Positions 18,057-27,574 of a DNA stretch of 42,726 nucleotides are shown here, one piece after another (within the stretch, counting starts at the first letter, position 1; the number at the start of each line of letters is the position of its first letter). The notes below the pieces were generated by a model. That model did not search any database, was not told the DNA's origin, and saw only the letters and a list, made by a program, of their open reading frames with translations. Source of the DNA: HGM04593 sp045613945. GTDB lineage: Bacteria; Bacteroidota; Bacteroidia; Bacteroidales; Bacteroidaceae. Location: the NCBI GenBank assembly GCA_045613945.1, contig JAZLBZ010000012.1:1-42726 (forward strand). The letters run 5' to 3'. The translations under genes and the position numbers were made by a program.

Positions 18057-18728
18057 ATGGATAGAGATGATTTTAGAAAGTATGCAACCAAGCATCTTGG
18101 TATGAACGGTATGGTGCTTGACGATGTGATGAAAGTGCAGTCGCAGTACCTGAACCCATATATTCTTGAGGAGAGGCAGTTGAACGTGACACAGATGGAT
18201 GTCTTTTCGCGTCTGATGATGGACAGAATCATCTTCTTGGGCACCCAGATTGATGATTACACCGCAAACACGCTGCAGGCGCAGTTGTTGTACCTTGACT
18301 CGGTAGACAGTGGCAAGGATATCTCTATCTACATAAATTCTCCCGGCGGTTCTGTCTATGCAGGCTTGGGAATATATGATACAATGCAGTTTATCTCAAG
18401 TGATGTGGCAACCATCTGCACTGGTATGGCGGCAAGTATGGCTGCAGTGCTGCTTGTTGCCGGTGCCGAGGGCAAGCGTTCGGCATTGACTCACAGCCGC
18501 GTGATGATACACCAGCCTCTTGGCGGTGTGCAGGGTCAGGCGAGTGATATCGAGATTACTGCGCGTGAGATTCAGAAACTCAAGAAGGAACTCTATACCA
18601 TAATCTCAGACCACAGCAAGCAGCCGTTTGACAAGGTGTGGGCCGACAGCGACCGCGACTACTGGATGACCGCTGCCGAGGCTCAGGAGTATGGTATGAT
18701 TGACCGCGTCCTTACACGTAAAATCTAA
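18057..18728 (+). CDS. clpP: ATP-dependent Clp protease proteolytic subunit
   Basis: The 223-residue serine peptidase forms the barrel-shaped core of ClpXP. The catalytic triad is Ser127 (in GMAASMAAV), His152 (in RVMIHQP) and Asp201 (in DRDYWM). The spacings of 25 and 49 residues equal those in Escherichia coli ClpP. The N-terminus is extended by roughly 30 residues, which may be a propeptide. clpX follows after 8 nt, so subunit and unfoldase are made together. No obvious promoter box lies in the short gap behind the tig terminator. Confidence 0.97.
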   Translation: MDRDDFRKYATKHLGMNGMVLDDVMKVQSQYLNPYILEERQLNVTQMDVFSRLMMDRIIFLGTQIDDYTANTLQAQLLYLDSVDSGKDISIYINSPGGSVYAGLGIYDTMQFISSDVATICTGMAASMAAVLLVAGAEGKRSALTHSRVMIHQPLGGVQGQASDIEITAREIQKLKKELYTIISDHSKQPFDKVWADSDRDYWMTAAEAQEYGMIDRVLTRKI

Positions 18729-18736
18729 TTTGACCA

Positions 18737-19960
18737 ATGGCTGAAAAAGGGAAAAAACGTTGTAGTTTCTGTGGCAGGACCGAGGACCAGGTCGCGTTGC
18801 TCATGACCGGAATGACCGGCTTTATCTGCAATGACTGTGTTGAGCAGGCACATAATATCCTGCGCGAGGAGGCTCTGTTGCCAAAGAATGATTTTGAGAT
18901 GAAGGAACTGCCCAAGCCAAAGGAGATTAAGGCATTCCTTGATGAGTATGTCATTGGTCAGGACGAGGCAAAGTGTGCTCTTGCAGTGTCGGTCTACAAT
19001 CACTACAAGCGTCTCATGCAGCGCGATGCGGCAGATGATGTGGAGATTGAAAAGAGCAATATAATAATGGTTGGAAGCACCGGTACCGGCAAGACGTTGC
19101 TTGCACGCACTATTGCCAAGTTGCTGAAGGTGCCTTTTACCATTGTTGACGCAACAGTGCTCACCGAGGCCGGTTATGTGGGCGAGGATATCGAGAGCAT
19201 ATTGACACGTCTGCTGCAGGTGGCCGATTATAATGTAGAGGAGGCAGAGCGAGGCATTGTCTTTATTGATGAGATTGACAAGATTGCGCGCAAGAGCGAC
19301 AACCCTTCGATTACTCGCGACGTCAGTGGCGAGGGTGTGCAGCAGGGTCTGCTCAAATTGCTCGAAGGCTCGGTTGTCAATGTTCCGCCACAGGGCGGCC
19401 GCAAGCACCCCGACCAGAAGATGATAGCGGTGAATACCAAGCATATCCTCTTTATCTGCGGCGGTGCATTTGATGGCATTGAAAAGAAGATAGCCCAGCG
19501 TCTTAACACGCATGTCGTGGGTTATAACTCGGTACAGAACAAGATGAATATTGACAAGGGTGATATGATGCAGTATATTATGCCGCAGGATTTGCGCGCA
19601 TTTGGCCTTATTCCCGAAATCATAGGCCGTCTGCCAATCCTTACTTCGCTGCGTCCGCTTGACCGCGCTGCATTGCGCAATATCCTTACCGAACCAAAGA
19701 ATTCTATCATAAAGCAGTATGTCAAGTTAATGGAGATGGACGGTGTCAGGCTGTCGTTTGATGACGAGACTTTGGAGTATATCGTGGATACCGCTGTTGA
19801 GTATAAGCTTGGCGCGCGTGGCCTGCGCTCTATTGTGGAGTCCATAATGATGGAGAAAATGTTCGAGATTCCTTCGAGTGGCGTAGATACATGCAATATT
19901 ACAAAGGAATATGCCCGGAAACAGGTTGAAAAGAGTACTGCTATAAAGTGTGCAGTGTAA
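18737..19960 (+). CDS. clpX: ATP-dependent unfoldase ClpX
   Basis: The 407-residue AAA+ unfoldase delivers substrates to ClpP. An N-terminal zinc-binding domain has Cys9, Cys12, Cys31 and Cys34 (CSFC...CNDC). The Walker A motif GSTGTGKT contains Lys119 and Walker B is FIDEIDKI. A segment around NVPPQGGRKHPDQ and the C-terminal domain with YKLGARGLRSIVE complete the family pattern. It is 8 nt downstream of clpP. Confidence 0.97.
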   Translation: MAEKGKKRCSFCGRTEDQVALLMTGMTGFICNDCVEQAHNILREEALLPKNDFEMKELPKPKEIKAFLDEYVIGQDEAKCALAVSVYNHYKRLMQRDAADDVEIEKSNIIMVGSTGTGKTLLARTIAKLLKVPFTIVDATVLTEAGYVGEDIESILTRLLQVADYNVEEAERGIVFIDEIDKIARKSDNPSITRDVSGEGVQQGLLKLLEGSVVNVPPQGGRKHPDQKMIAVNTKHILFICGGAFDGIEKKIAQRLNTHVVGYNSVQNKMNIDKGDMMQYIMPQDLRAFGLIPEIIGRLPILTSLRPLDRAALRNILTEPKNSIIKQYVKLMEMDGVRLSFDDETLEYIVDTAVEYKLGARGLRSIVESIMMEKMFEIPSSGVDTCNITKEYARKQVEKSTAIKCAV

Positions 19961-19980
19961 AGCATTATAGCAATCATATG

Positions 19981-20014
19981 AACGGCAAGTCCAAAGGGGC
20001 TTGCCGTTTGTTTT
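19981..20014 (+). terminator. Terminator after clpX
   Basis: AACGGCAAG (19981-19989) pairs with CTTGCCGTT (20000-20008), followed by TGTTTT. Confidence 0.85.
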
Positions 20015-20063
20015 ATGTCTTCGGACTTTTTTTGCGTGGTTTTATAAAAATATATTTGAAAAA

Positions 20064-20096
20064 GTTGTGCATTTAATAGAGATATTTATAACTTTG
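20064..20096 (+). promoter_or_regulatory. Promoter of recQ (-33 and -7 boxes)
   Basis: GTTG (20064-20067) and TAACTTTG (20089-20096) are separated by 21 nt. The start codon is 23 nt downstream of the -7 box. Confidence 0.68.
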
Positions 20097-20119
20097 TTTT
20101 CAAATAGGCATATTATAAA

Positions 20120-22294
20120 ATGGCAAAGAAGTGTAATTTAACAGAGGCTCTCAAGGAGAACTTCGGTTTTGACAAGTTCAAGGGCGACCAGGAGGCTGTC
20201 ATCAAGAACTTGCTTGCAGGCAATGATGCCTTTGTTCTGATGCCTACCGGTGGTGGCAAATCGCTTTGCTACCAGTTGCCTTCGCTTGTTATGGAGGGTA
20301 CTGCAATCGTAATCTCTCCGCTGATTGCCTTGATGAAGAATCAGGTCGATGCAATCAGGAACCTTAACGAGGAGGATGGAGTGGCTCACTTCTTGAATTC
20401 GTCGCTTACAAAGCAGGCTATAGAGGAGGTAAAGGAGGATGTCCTTTCCGGTAAGACAAAACTGTTGTATGTTGCTCCCGAGTCCTTGACAAAAGAGGAC
20501 AATGTGGAGTTCCTTAAAAGTATTAAGATTTCCTTCTATGCAATAGACGAGGCGCATTGTATATCGGAGTGGGGACACGATTTCCGTCCCGAGTACCGTC
20601 GCATACGCCCGATAATGAATGAAATAGGTCGCGCACCAATCATTGCGTTGACGGCTACGGCTACAACAAAGGTGCGCGATGATATAAAGAAGAATCTGGG
20701 AATACAGGATGCTCCCGATTTCAAATCCTCGTTCAACCGTCCTAATCTTTACTACGAGGTACGCTCAAAGACAAAGGATGTTGACAAGGAAATTATAAAG
20801 TTTATAAAGGCGAACCCGGGAAAATCGGGTATAATATACTGCCTTAGCCGCAAGAAGGTTGAGGAACTGGCCGAGATACTGCAGACAAATGAGATTTCGG
20901 CAAAGGCTTATCATGCAGGCATGGACTCTGTGATGAGGTCGCAGACACAGGATGACTTTATTATGGAGAAGATTGACGTTATTGTTGCGACCATTGCCTT
21001 TGGAATGGGTATTGACAAGCCCGACGTGCGCTATGTCATTCACTACGACATACCCAAGAGCCTCGAGGGTTATTATCAGGAGACAGGACGCGCCGGACGT
21101 GATGGCGGCGAGGGACAATGCATAGCCTTTTACAATAATAAAGATTTACAGAAACTGGAGAAATTCCTTGAGGGCAAGCCGCTCGCTGAGCAGTATATTG
21201 GCCGTCAGTTGTTGCACGAGACTACAGCCTACGCCGAGTCATCGGTTTGCCGCAGGAAATTATTGTTACATTATTTTGGTGAGAGTTACGACGTGGAAAA
21301 TTGTGGTAATTGTGACAACTGCCTCACTCCAAAGAAACAGGTAGAGGCAAAAGAGTTGCTCGAGACTGTGCTGGATGCTGTTTTGGCATTGAAAGAGAAT
21401 TTTAAGACCGATTATGTCATCGACGTCCTTATGGGTAAGGAGACAGCCGATATCATCTCGCATAATCACGACGAACTTGAGTGCTTTGGCTGTGGTAATG
21501 ATGAGGATGCCAAGCGCTGGAATGCTGTGATACGCCAGGCCTTGATAGCCGGTTATCTCGACAAGGATGTAGAGAATTATGGCCTGCTAAAGGTGACAAA
21601 GCAGGGCCACGCGTTCCTGAAGAAACCCGTATCGTTCAAGATTGTTGAAGACAGGGATTTTGAGGAGGAGGAGACAATTGTACAGACAGCAAGCACATTT
21701 GCCGTTGACCCGGAACTTTTTGCAATGCTCAAGAATTTGCGCAAGAAGTTGTCAAAGCAACTTGAGTTGCCTCCATATGTGATATTCCAGGATCCTTCGC
21801 TCGAGGCGATGGCAACAACATATCCTATCACCATTGATGAACTCAAGAATATACCGGGAGTGGGCGAGGGCAAGGCAAAGCGCTACGGCGAGGAATTCTG
21901 CGCCCTTATCAAACGCCATTGCGAGGAGAACGAGATTGACCGTCCCGAGGATATACGCATACGCACCGTTGCGAACAAGTCAAAACTGAAGGTTGCCATA
22001 ATCAATGCCATTGACCGCAAGGTGGCGCTCGATGACTTGGCTATAAGCAAGGGCGTGGAGTTTGATGAACTGCTTGACGATGTTGAGTCAATCGTCTACT
22101 CGGGAACAAAACTGAATATTGACTACTTCCTTGAGGAGATACTTGACGAGGATAACCTGAATGAGATTTATGACTATTTCAAGACCTCGGACACAGACTC
22201 CATTGATGTTGCCATAGAGGAACTTGGCGGTGAATATACCGAGGAGGAGATTCGTCTTGTGCGTGTGAAGTTTATTTCAGAAGTCGGAAACTGA
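20120..22294 (+). CDS. recQ: ATP-dependent DNA helicase RecQ
   Basis: The 724-residue 3'-5' helicase acts in recombination and stalled-fork repair. Walker A is PTGGGKS (Lys47), the DEAH box is Asp143-His146, followed by the RecQ-specific aromatic-rich loop (CISEWGHDFRPEY). Motif VI appears as QETGRAGRDG. The zinc site uses Cys377, Cys395, Cys398 and Cys401. A winged-helix RQC region follows, then an HRDC domain at about 529-600. About 120 further C-terminal residues form a second helical domain, making it longer than the roughly 610-residue E. coli protein. guaB follows after 25 nt. Confidence 0.96.
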   Translation: MAKKCNLTEALKENFGFDKFKGDQEAVIKNLLAGNDAFVLMPTGGGKSLCYQLPSLVMEGTAIVISPLIALMKNQVDAIRNLNEEDGVAHFLNSSLTKQAIEEVKEDVLSGKTKLLYVAPESLTKEDNVEFLKSIKISFYAIDEAHCISEWGHDFRPEYRRIRPIMNEIGRAPIIALTATATTKVRDDIKKNLGIQDAPDFKSSFNRPNLYYEVRSKTKDVDKEIIKFIKANPGKSGIIYCLSRKKVEELAEILQTNEISAKAYHAGMDSVMRSQTQDDFIMEKIDVIVATIAFGMGIDKPDVRYVIHYDIPKSLEGYYQETGRAGRDGGEGQCIAFYNNKDLQKLEKFLEGKPLAEQYIGRQLLHETTAYAESSVCRRKLLLHYFGESYDVENCGNCDNCLTPKKQVEAKELLETVLDAVLALKENFKTDYVIDVLMGKETADIISHNHDELECFGCGNDEDAKRWNAVIRQALIAGYLDKDVENYGLLKVTKQGHAFLKKPVSFKIVEDRDFEEEETIVQTASTFAVDPELFAMLKNLRKKLSKQLELPPYVIFQDPSLEAMATTYPITIDELKNIPGVGEGKAKRYGEEFCALIKRHCEENEIDRPEDIRIRTVANKSKLKVAIINAIDRKVALDDLAISKGVEFDELLDDVESIVYSGTKLNIDYFLEEILDEDNLNEIYDYFKTSDTDSIDVAIEELGGEYTEEEIRLVRVKFISEVGN

Positions 22295-22319
22295 TTAGAA
22301 AAGAAAAATATATAGTTAT

Positions 22320-23801
22320 ATGAATGATTTTATAAAAGAAAAGATTGTGATGGATGGCTTGACCTATGACGATGTATTGCTTATCCCTGCATACTCTGAG
22401 GTATTGCCAAAAGGTGTTTCCTTGAAAACCAAGTTCTCAAAGAATATCGAGTTGAATGTTCCATTCGTGACTGCGGCAATGGATACCGTTACCGAGGCAA
22501 AGATGGCTATTGCCATTGCTCGCGAGGGCGGTATCGGTGTAATCCACAAGAATATGTCTATTGCAGAGCAGGCACACCAGGTTGCCATTGTAAAGCGTGC
22601 CGAGAACGGAATGATCTACGACCCCATTACAATACAGGCCGATTCTACCGTAAAGGACACACTTGACCTCATGGCAGAATATCACATTGGAGGTATTCCT
22701 GTGGTTGACGACTGCAAGAAACTTGTCGGTATCGTTACAAACCGCGACCTCCGTTTCGAGACCAATATGGCTCGTCCCATCTGCGAAATCATGACCCCCG
22801 CCGATAAGCTTGTGGTTATTCACCAGCAGACAGACATGGAGTCGGCTGCAAAAATCCTGCGTGAGAACAAGATTGAGAAACTTCCGGTTGTTGACAACGA
22901 CGGCAAACTCGTTGGTCTCATCACATTCAAGGATATTACTAAGGCTAAGGATAAGCCAATGGCCTGCAAGGACAGCAAAGGACGCTTGCGTGTTGCTGCT
23001 GGTGTTGGCGTTACCGGTGATGCAATGGAGCGTATCAAGGCTCTTGTTGATGCTGGCGTTGACGCAGTTGTTATTGACACAGCTCATGGTCACTCTGCAG
23101 GTGTTGTCCAGAAGTTGAAGGAGGCGAAGGCTCTCTTCCCACAGATTGACATTGTTGTTGGTAATGTCGCAACCGGTGAGGCTGCAAAGATGTTGGCAGA
23201 TGCAGGTGCTGATGCCGTTAAGGTAGGTATTGGTCCGGGTTCTATCTGTACAACACGTGTCGTTGCCGGCGTAGGTGTGCCACAACTCTCTGCTGTGTAT
23301 GATGTTGCCAAAGCGCTTGAGGGTACAGGTGTACCTTTGATTGCCGACGGTGGCTTGCGCTATTCGGGTGATGTTGTAAAGGCTTTGGCTGCAGGCGGAT
23401 ATTGCGTTATGATTGGTTCACTTGTTGCCGGTACCGAGGAGTCTCCCGGTGACACAATCATCTTCAATGGCCGTAAGTTCAAGTCATATCGTGGTATGGG
23501 TTCTCTTGAGGCTATGGAGAATGGCTCAAAGGATCGCTATTTCCAGGCCGATACTGCTGATAAGAAGAAACTTGTACCCGAGGGTATCGCAGCCCGCGTA
23601 CCATACAAGGGAACGCTTTTTGAGGTTATCTACCAGTTGGTAGGCGGCTTGCGCTCAGGTATGGGATATTGCGGAGCAAAGGATATTGAGGCATTGCACA
23701 ATGCAAAGTTCGTGCGCATTACTAATGCCGGTGTACTTGAGAGCCATCCACACGATGTCTCAATCACCAGCGAGGCGCCCAATTACAGTCGTCCCGAATA
23801 A
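22320..23801 (+). CDS. guaB: Inosine-5'-monophosphate dehydrogenase
   Basis: The 493-residue enzyme oxidises IMP to XMP, the committed step of GMP synthesis. The N-terminal part contains DGLTYDDVLLIPAYSEVLP. Two CBS domains lie at about 95-215 (with GGIPVVDD and KLPVVDNDGKLVG). The catalytic loop GPGSICTTR has the nucleophile Cys310, and a mobile flap follows (about 390-430 with GSLEAMENGSKDRY). Length and motifs are normal. It sits between recQ and the SurA-like genes and probably shares transcription with them. Confidence 0.97.
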   Translation: MNDFIKEKIVMDGLTYDDVLLIPAYSEVLPKGVSLKTKFSKNIELNVPFVTAAMDTVTEAKMAIAIAREGGIGVIHKNMSIAEQAHQVAIVKRAENGMIYDPITIQADSTVKDTLDLMAEYHIGGIPVVDDCKKLVGIVTNRDLRFETNMARPICEIMTPADKLVVIHQQTDMESAAKILRENKIEKLPVVDNDGKLVGLITFKDITKAKDKPMACKDSKGRLRVAAGVGVTGDAMERIKALVDAGVDAVVIDTAHGHSAGVVQKLKEAKALFPQIDIVVGNVATGEAAKMLADAGADAVKVGIGPGSICTTRVVAGVGVPQLSAVYDVAKALEGTGVPLIADGGLRYSGDVVKALAAGGYCVMIGSLVAGTEESPGDTIIFNGRKFKSYRGMGSLEAMENGSKDRYFQADTADKKKLVPEGIAARVPYKGTLFEVIYQLVGGLRSGMGYCGAKDIEALHNAKFVRITNAGVLESHPHDVSITSEAPNYSRPE

Positions 23802-23812
23802 ACAGATATAGA

Positions 23813-25228
23813 ATGAAACTTAGGAATATTGCAGCACTTTTTCTGCTGGCATCTACAACTGCATTGGCACAGGTAACCGACCCTGTGCTGATGCGCGTTA
23901 ATGGCAAGGCGGTTACTCGTTCTGAATTTGAATACGCTTTCAATAAGAACAATACCAATCTTGCAGGTGAAGGGCAGACTGTTGAAGAGTATCTGCCAAT
24001 GTATGTCGACTTCAAACTGAAGGTGGCCGAGGCCGAGGCATTGCATCTTGACACGTTGTCATCTTTCAAGGAGGAGTATGAGCGTGACCGCAGCATGCTG
24101 GCCGAGAACTACCTTATTGATACTTGCTACATCAATGATGAGGCTTACAGAGTCTATGCAAAGGACTCGGCGACCATAGGTGTGGATGGTTTCCTGGAGG
24201 TCGCGCATATAGTATTCCTTGCCAAGCAGCAGGCTCCTGCGGCAGATATCAGGCTTGCAAAGTCAAGGATTGACTCGGCATATGCAATGCTGAACGAGGG
24301 AAAGACCTTTGAGGATGTTGCTGCCCATTTCAAAATTCCGGCACAGGCTATCCGCTCGTTCGAGATTGTGCGTGGCCAGGTATACCCCGAGTTTGAGCAG
24401 GCTGCTTATGCACTCGCCGACGGTACATATTCGGCACCGTTCGAGTCTCCGGCCGGTTTCCACATTGTAAAACGCATATCTTCGCGCCCATTCGGCTCTT
24501 TTCAGGAGTACAAGCCTGCTATTATAAATATGCTTGAGCAGCAGAATATCCGTGAGGCTGCGCGTATGAAACGAGGACGCGACCTTGCGCTTGAGTTTGG
24601 TGGGGGCATGACTCCGCAGGAGGCACTTGCTCTTGAGGACAGCCTGCTTGAAAGCAAGTATCCCGAGTTTGGCAATCTCATGCGTGAATACTATGAAGGT
24701 CTGCTTTTCTTTGAGGTCTCTACACGTGAGGTCTGGAATAAGGTTCCGGATGATGAGGCCGGCCTTGCCAAATACTTCAAGAAGAACAAGAAGAAATATA
24801 AGTTCGATGCACCAAGATATCGTGGTGCTGTAATCCAGGCAAACAGCCGGGAGAATCTTGATAGGATATTGGAAATCCTTGATGGCTGCAGTTATGAGGA
24901 TTATAAGTCGGCTATTGAGGCTAATCTGCCAAAGGATTCTGCACGTACAGTTCGCGTAGAGGTCGGCATTTTTGCCCCTGGAGATAATGCGTGGGTCGAC
25001 AAGATGGTCTTTGGCCAGGGCGAGGGTGGAAAATTGCGTCGCGGCTTTGTTGCGGTTGAGACGGTTGGTACTGTTATAAATGCCCCCGAGACATACAAGG
25101 ATGTCAAAGGCCTGGTTACTGCCGACTATCAGAAGTATATTGAAGACAAATGGGTGAAATCATTGCGCAAGAAATACAAGGTCAAGATTGACAAGAATGT
25201 GCTAAAAACAGTTAATAATCACGATTAA
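23813..25228 (+). CDS. Periplasmic peptidyl-prolyl isomerase, parvulin/SurA-like
   Basis: The 471-residue protein has a signal peptide (about 1-19, ending ALAQ). A SurA N-type helical domain with the segment VNGKAVTRSEFEYAF follows, then one parvulin PPIase domain at about 125-225 (core FLEVAHIVFLA..., ending PAGFHIVKRIS). The C-terminal 240 residues are helical and charged and have no recognisable isomerase domain. Such proteins escort outer-membrane proteins through the periplasm. It begins 11 nt after guaB and is the first of three related folding-factor genes in a row. Confidence 0.85.
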   Translation: MKLRNIAALFLLASTTALAQVTDPVLMRVNGKAVTRSEFEYAFNKNNTNLAGEGQTVEEYLPMYVDFKLKVAEAEALHLDTLSSFKEEYERDRSMLAENYLIDTCYINDEAYRVYAKDSATIGVDGFLEVAHIVFLAKQQAPAADIRLAKSRIDSAYAMLNEGKTFEDVAAHFKIPAQAIRSFEIVRGQVYPEFEQAAYALADGTYSAPFESPAGFHIVKRISSRPFGSFQEYKPAIINMLEQQNIREAARMKRGRDLALEFGGGMTPQEALALEDSLLESKYPEFGNLMREYYEGLLFFEVSTREVWNKVPDDEAGLAKYFKKNKKKYKFDAPRYRGAVIQANSRENLDRILEILDGCSYEDYKSAIEANLPKDSARTVRVEVGIFAPGDNAWVDKMVFGQGEGGKLRRGFVAVETVGTVINAPETYKDVKGLVTADYQKYIEDKWVKSLRKKYKVKIDKNVLKTVNNHD

Positions 25229-25242
25229 GCAACATCTTTTTG

Positions 25243-25250
25243 TATCTTTG
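25243..25250 (+). promoter_or_regulatory. Possible internal -7 box before the SurA-like lipoprotein gene
   Basis: TATCTTTG lies 45 nt upstream of the start at 25296. No clear -33 partner is seen. It could add an internal start of transcription within the long operon. Confidence 0.45.
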
Positions 25251-25295
25251 CCATTGATTCAGGAAATCTTGGTGAAAATATAATAGTGTACACTG

Positions 25296-26153
25296 ATGCC
25301 CGATAAAAGATTCTGGAAATTTATATGTATTATAACTCTCCCGGCCTTGCTTTTTGCTTGCCGGGAAGAGGTGTCTTATGTGGAGAGGCCAACGATTGCC
25401 TCTGTTGGCGATACACACCTTTACAAGGATGAGGCCGATATGGCCTATGCTCGTCTTGGGCATGGAGTAGACAGCGTTGCCTTTATGCAGAATTATGTTG
25501 AGCAGTGGGCTATTGACCTGCTCTTTCTTCAGAAAGCGCAGGAAAATGTCGTTTCAACCCAGGAGATTGACCGTATGGTCGAGAACTACCGCATAAACCT
25601 CATTCAGAATCTATATCAGGACAGGCTCATAACCCAACAGTTGCTTCCCGGAATTACTGAAACAGAGGTGCAGGAGTTCTATGAGAAAGAGGCTGCCCTG
25701 TTTGAACTTGACGAGCCATTCATAAAGGGATTCTATGTTAAGATGCCTCTGAAGTCGTCCAAGATACGTAATGCCCGTAATTGGTGCCTGCGCAAGGGAC
25801 AGGATGATTTGGAGGAACTTGAGAAATTCTGTTCCGAGAATGGGTATGAATACCAGTTCTTCATAGAGGAGTGGATGCCTTTTGCCGACCTTGTCCGCAG
25901 GACTCCTTTGACCGGACAGCAACTCATGACCCGTTTGCAAAAGAATAGCACGATAGAGTTCAATGATGATGGAAATGTATATTTTGTCAGTGCCGATTCC
26001 ATTCTGAAAGAGAACGATACCAAGCCGATAGAGATGGTTGCCGGTGAGATAAAGGAACTGCTGCTTAACTCCAAGAAAGCAAAATTTATAAAAACGGTTA
26101 AACGCTCCCTCTACGAGGATGCCTTGAATACCGGACGGGTAATCCTGTATTGA
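25296..26153 (+). CDS. SurA-N-like lipoprotein without PPIase domain
   Basis: The 285-residue protein has a lipoprotein signal peptide with Cys22 (ALLFAC). The segment ASVGDTHLYKDEADMAY resembles the start of SurA/PpiC N-terminal domains, and helices follow. I find no parvulin core: the region where it would lie (about 140-230) lacks the xxRHIL and GFHIIxL patterns. It is therefore probably a holding chaperone or a regulator of its neighbours and not an isomerase. The mature N-terminus CREEVSY is charged directly after the lipidated Cys, as in some surface-export signals of Bacteroidota lipoproteins; that reading is weak. Confidence 0.72.
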   Translation: MPDKRFWKFICIITLPALLFACREEVSYVERPTIASVGDTHLYKDEADMAYARLGHGVDSVAFMQNYVEQWAIDLLFLQKAQENVVSTQEIDRMVENYRINLIQNLYQDRLITQQLLPGITETEVQEFYEKEAALFELDEPFIKGFYVKMPLKSSKIRNARNWCLRKGQDDLEELEKFCSENGYEYQFFIEEWMPFADLVRRTPLTGQQLMTRLQKNSTIEFNDDGNVYFVSADSILKENDTKPIEMVAGEIKELLLNSKKAKFIKTVKRSLYEDALNTGRVILY

Positions 26154-26181
26154 TATAACACTCTGCTTGTAAAATATAAAA

Positions 26182-27561
26182 ATGAAAATAAAGGTGATGG
26201 ATATTATAAAGAAGTTGTTGTTTGCAGTGCTTATGGCGCTGCCGTTGCAGTCTCTTACTGCTCAGGACAATGTCATTGACAGGGTCGAGTGGGTTGTTGG
26301 TGACAAGTATATACTGCGTTCAGATATTGAAGAGGCAATACGTAACTGGGTGATAAACGGCCGTACTTTTGAGGGTGACCCGTACTGTGTGGTTGGCGAG
26401 GACCTGGCAGTGCAGCAACTCTTCCTGCATCAGGCTGCCATTGACAGTATTGAGGTTGATGAGGGTAATGTGATGCGTCAGGTTGAGTCTCAGATGGATT
26501 ATGTCCTTCAGCAGATTGGCTCAAAGGAAAAGATGGAGGAGTATTTCAATATGACCTCTTCCAACATCCGTGAGATGTACCGCGAGCAACTTTATAATAT
26601 GCAGATGGTCGAGAGAATGAAGATGAAGATTGTTGGCGATATAAAAGTCTCTCCGGTGCTTGTGAGGCGTTATTTCGAGTCGCTCCCCAAAGACAGCGTG
26701 CCGTTTATCCAACAGCAGGTCGAGGTTCAGGTTATAACAATGCAGCCCGAGGTTGACCGCGAGGAGATTGAGCGCGTAAAAGGTGAGTTGCGCGAGTATA
26801 CCGAACGTGTCATGAGTGGTGAGACCAGTTTCTCTACAATGGCTTTGATGTATTCCCAGGACCCTGTATCGGCGCGTCGTGGCGGTGAACTGGGATTTAT
26901 GGGACGTGGACAGTTGCTGCCCGAGTTCTCTGCAGTGGCATTCAACCTCACAGACCCGGGTAAGGTTTCCAAGATTGTTGAGACCGAGTATGGTTTCCAC
27001 ATCATTCAGTTGATAGAGAAGCGTGGTGACAAGGTAAATGTACGTCACATCCTTAGAAAACCCGACCACTCGCGCGAGAACCTCAAGGCTGCGCTTTTGC
27101 GTCTTGACTCGTTGGCTACAGGTATCAAGGATGGCGAGATGACTTTTGATGAAGCAGCCGGTCTCTATTCCGATGACAAGGACACACGTAATAACTTTGG
27201 TATAATGTACAACAGGCAGAATGCTTCATCGCATTTTGGAATGGATGAGCTCCCTGTTGATATTGCCCGTGTGATTGAGTCATTGCAGGTTGGCGAGATT
27301 TCCCAGCCTTTTACATGGTTGCTTGACAATGGCAAGACAGTGTGTGCAATAGCAAAGGTGAAATCAAGGACCAATGCGCACCAGGCTACATTCAGTGACG
27401 ATTACGAGGTGTTGCGCCAGATGTATGAGGCGAAATTGAGCGAGGAGCGCATAAAGGAGTGGATAAAGAAAAAACAGCGTGATACTTATGTGCGCATAAA
27501 CAAGGAGAAGCGCGATTGCGAGTTCCTGTACCCCGATTGGAATTTCTTCGACGAAGAATAA
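26182..27561 (+). CDS. surA: SurA-like periplasmic chaperone, two parvulin domains
   Basis: The 459-residue protein has a signal peptide (about 1-27, LTAQ) and a SurA-type N domain (DRVEWVVGDKYILRSDIEEA). Two parvulin domains follow: the first at about 180-285 (VQVITMQP ... GGELGFMGRGQLLPEF ... YGFHIIQLIEKRGD), the second at about 290-395 (VNVRHILRKP onward). This is the full SurA layout. It folds beta-barrel outer-membrane proteins in the periplasm. A second in-frame ATG at 26197 is also possible as the start. The OstA-like gene follows after 13 nt, linking chaperone and LPS-transport functions. Confidence 0.88.
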   Translation: MKIKVMDIIKKLLFAVLMALPLQSLTAQDNVIDRVEWVVGDKYILRSDIEEAIRNWVINGRTFEGDPYCVVGEDLAVQQLFLHQAAIDSIEVDEGNVMRQVESQMDYVLQQIGSKEKMEEYFNMTSSNIREMYREQLYNMQMVERMKMKIVGDIKVSPVLVRRYFESLPKDSVPFIQQQVEVQVITMQPEVDREEIERVKGELREYTERVMSGETSFSTMALMYSQDPVSARRGGELGFMGRGQLLPEFSAVAFNLTDPGKVSKIVETEYGFHIIQLIEKRGDKVNVRHILRKPDHSRENLKAALLRLDSLATGIKDGEMTFDEAAGLYSDDKDTRNNFGIMYNRQNASSHFGMDELPVDIARVIESLQVGEISQPFTWLLDNGKTVCAIAKVKSRTNAHQATFSDDYEVLRQMYEAKLSEERIKEWIKKKQRDTYVRINKEKRDCEFLYPDWNFFDEE

Positions 27562-27574
27562 GCCGTTTTTATAG

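Noticed and set aside
17309..18244. Leftward 311-codon frame opposite tig and clpP
   Set aside because: It spans two real genes and a terminator on the other strand and is Leu-rich as expected of antisense shadows.
22437..23285. Leftward 282-codon frame opposite guaB
   Set aside because: Shadow of guaB, with implausible Cys, Asn and His content.
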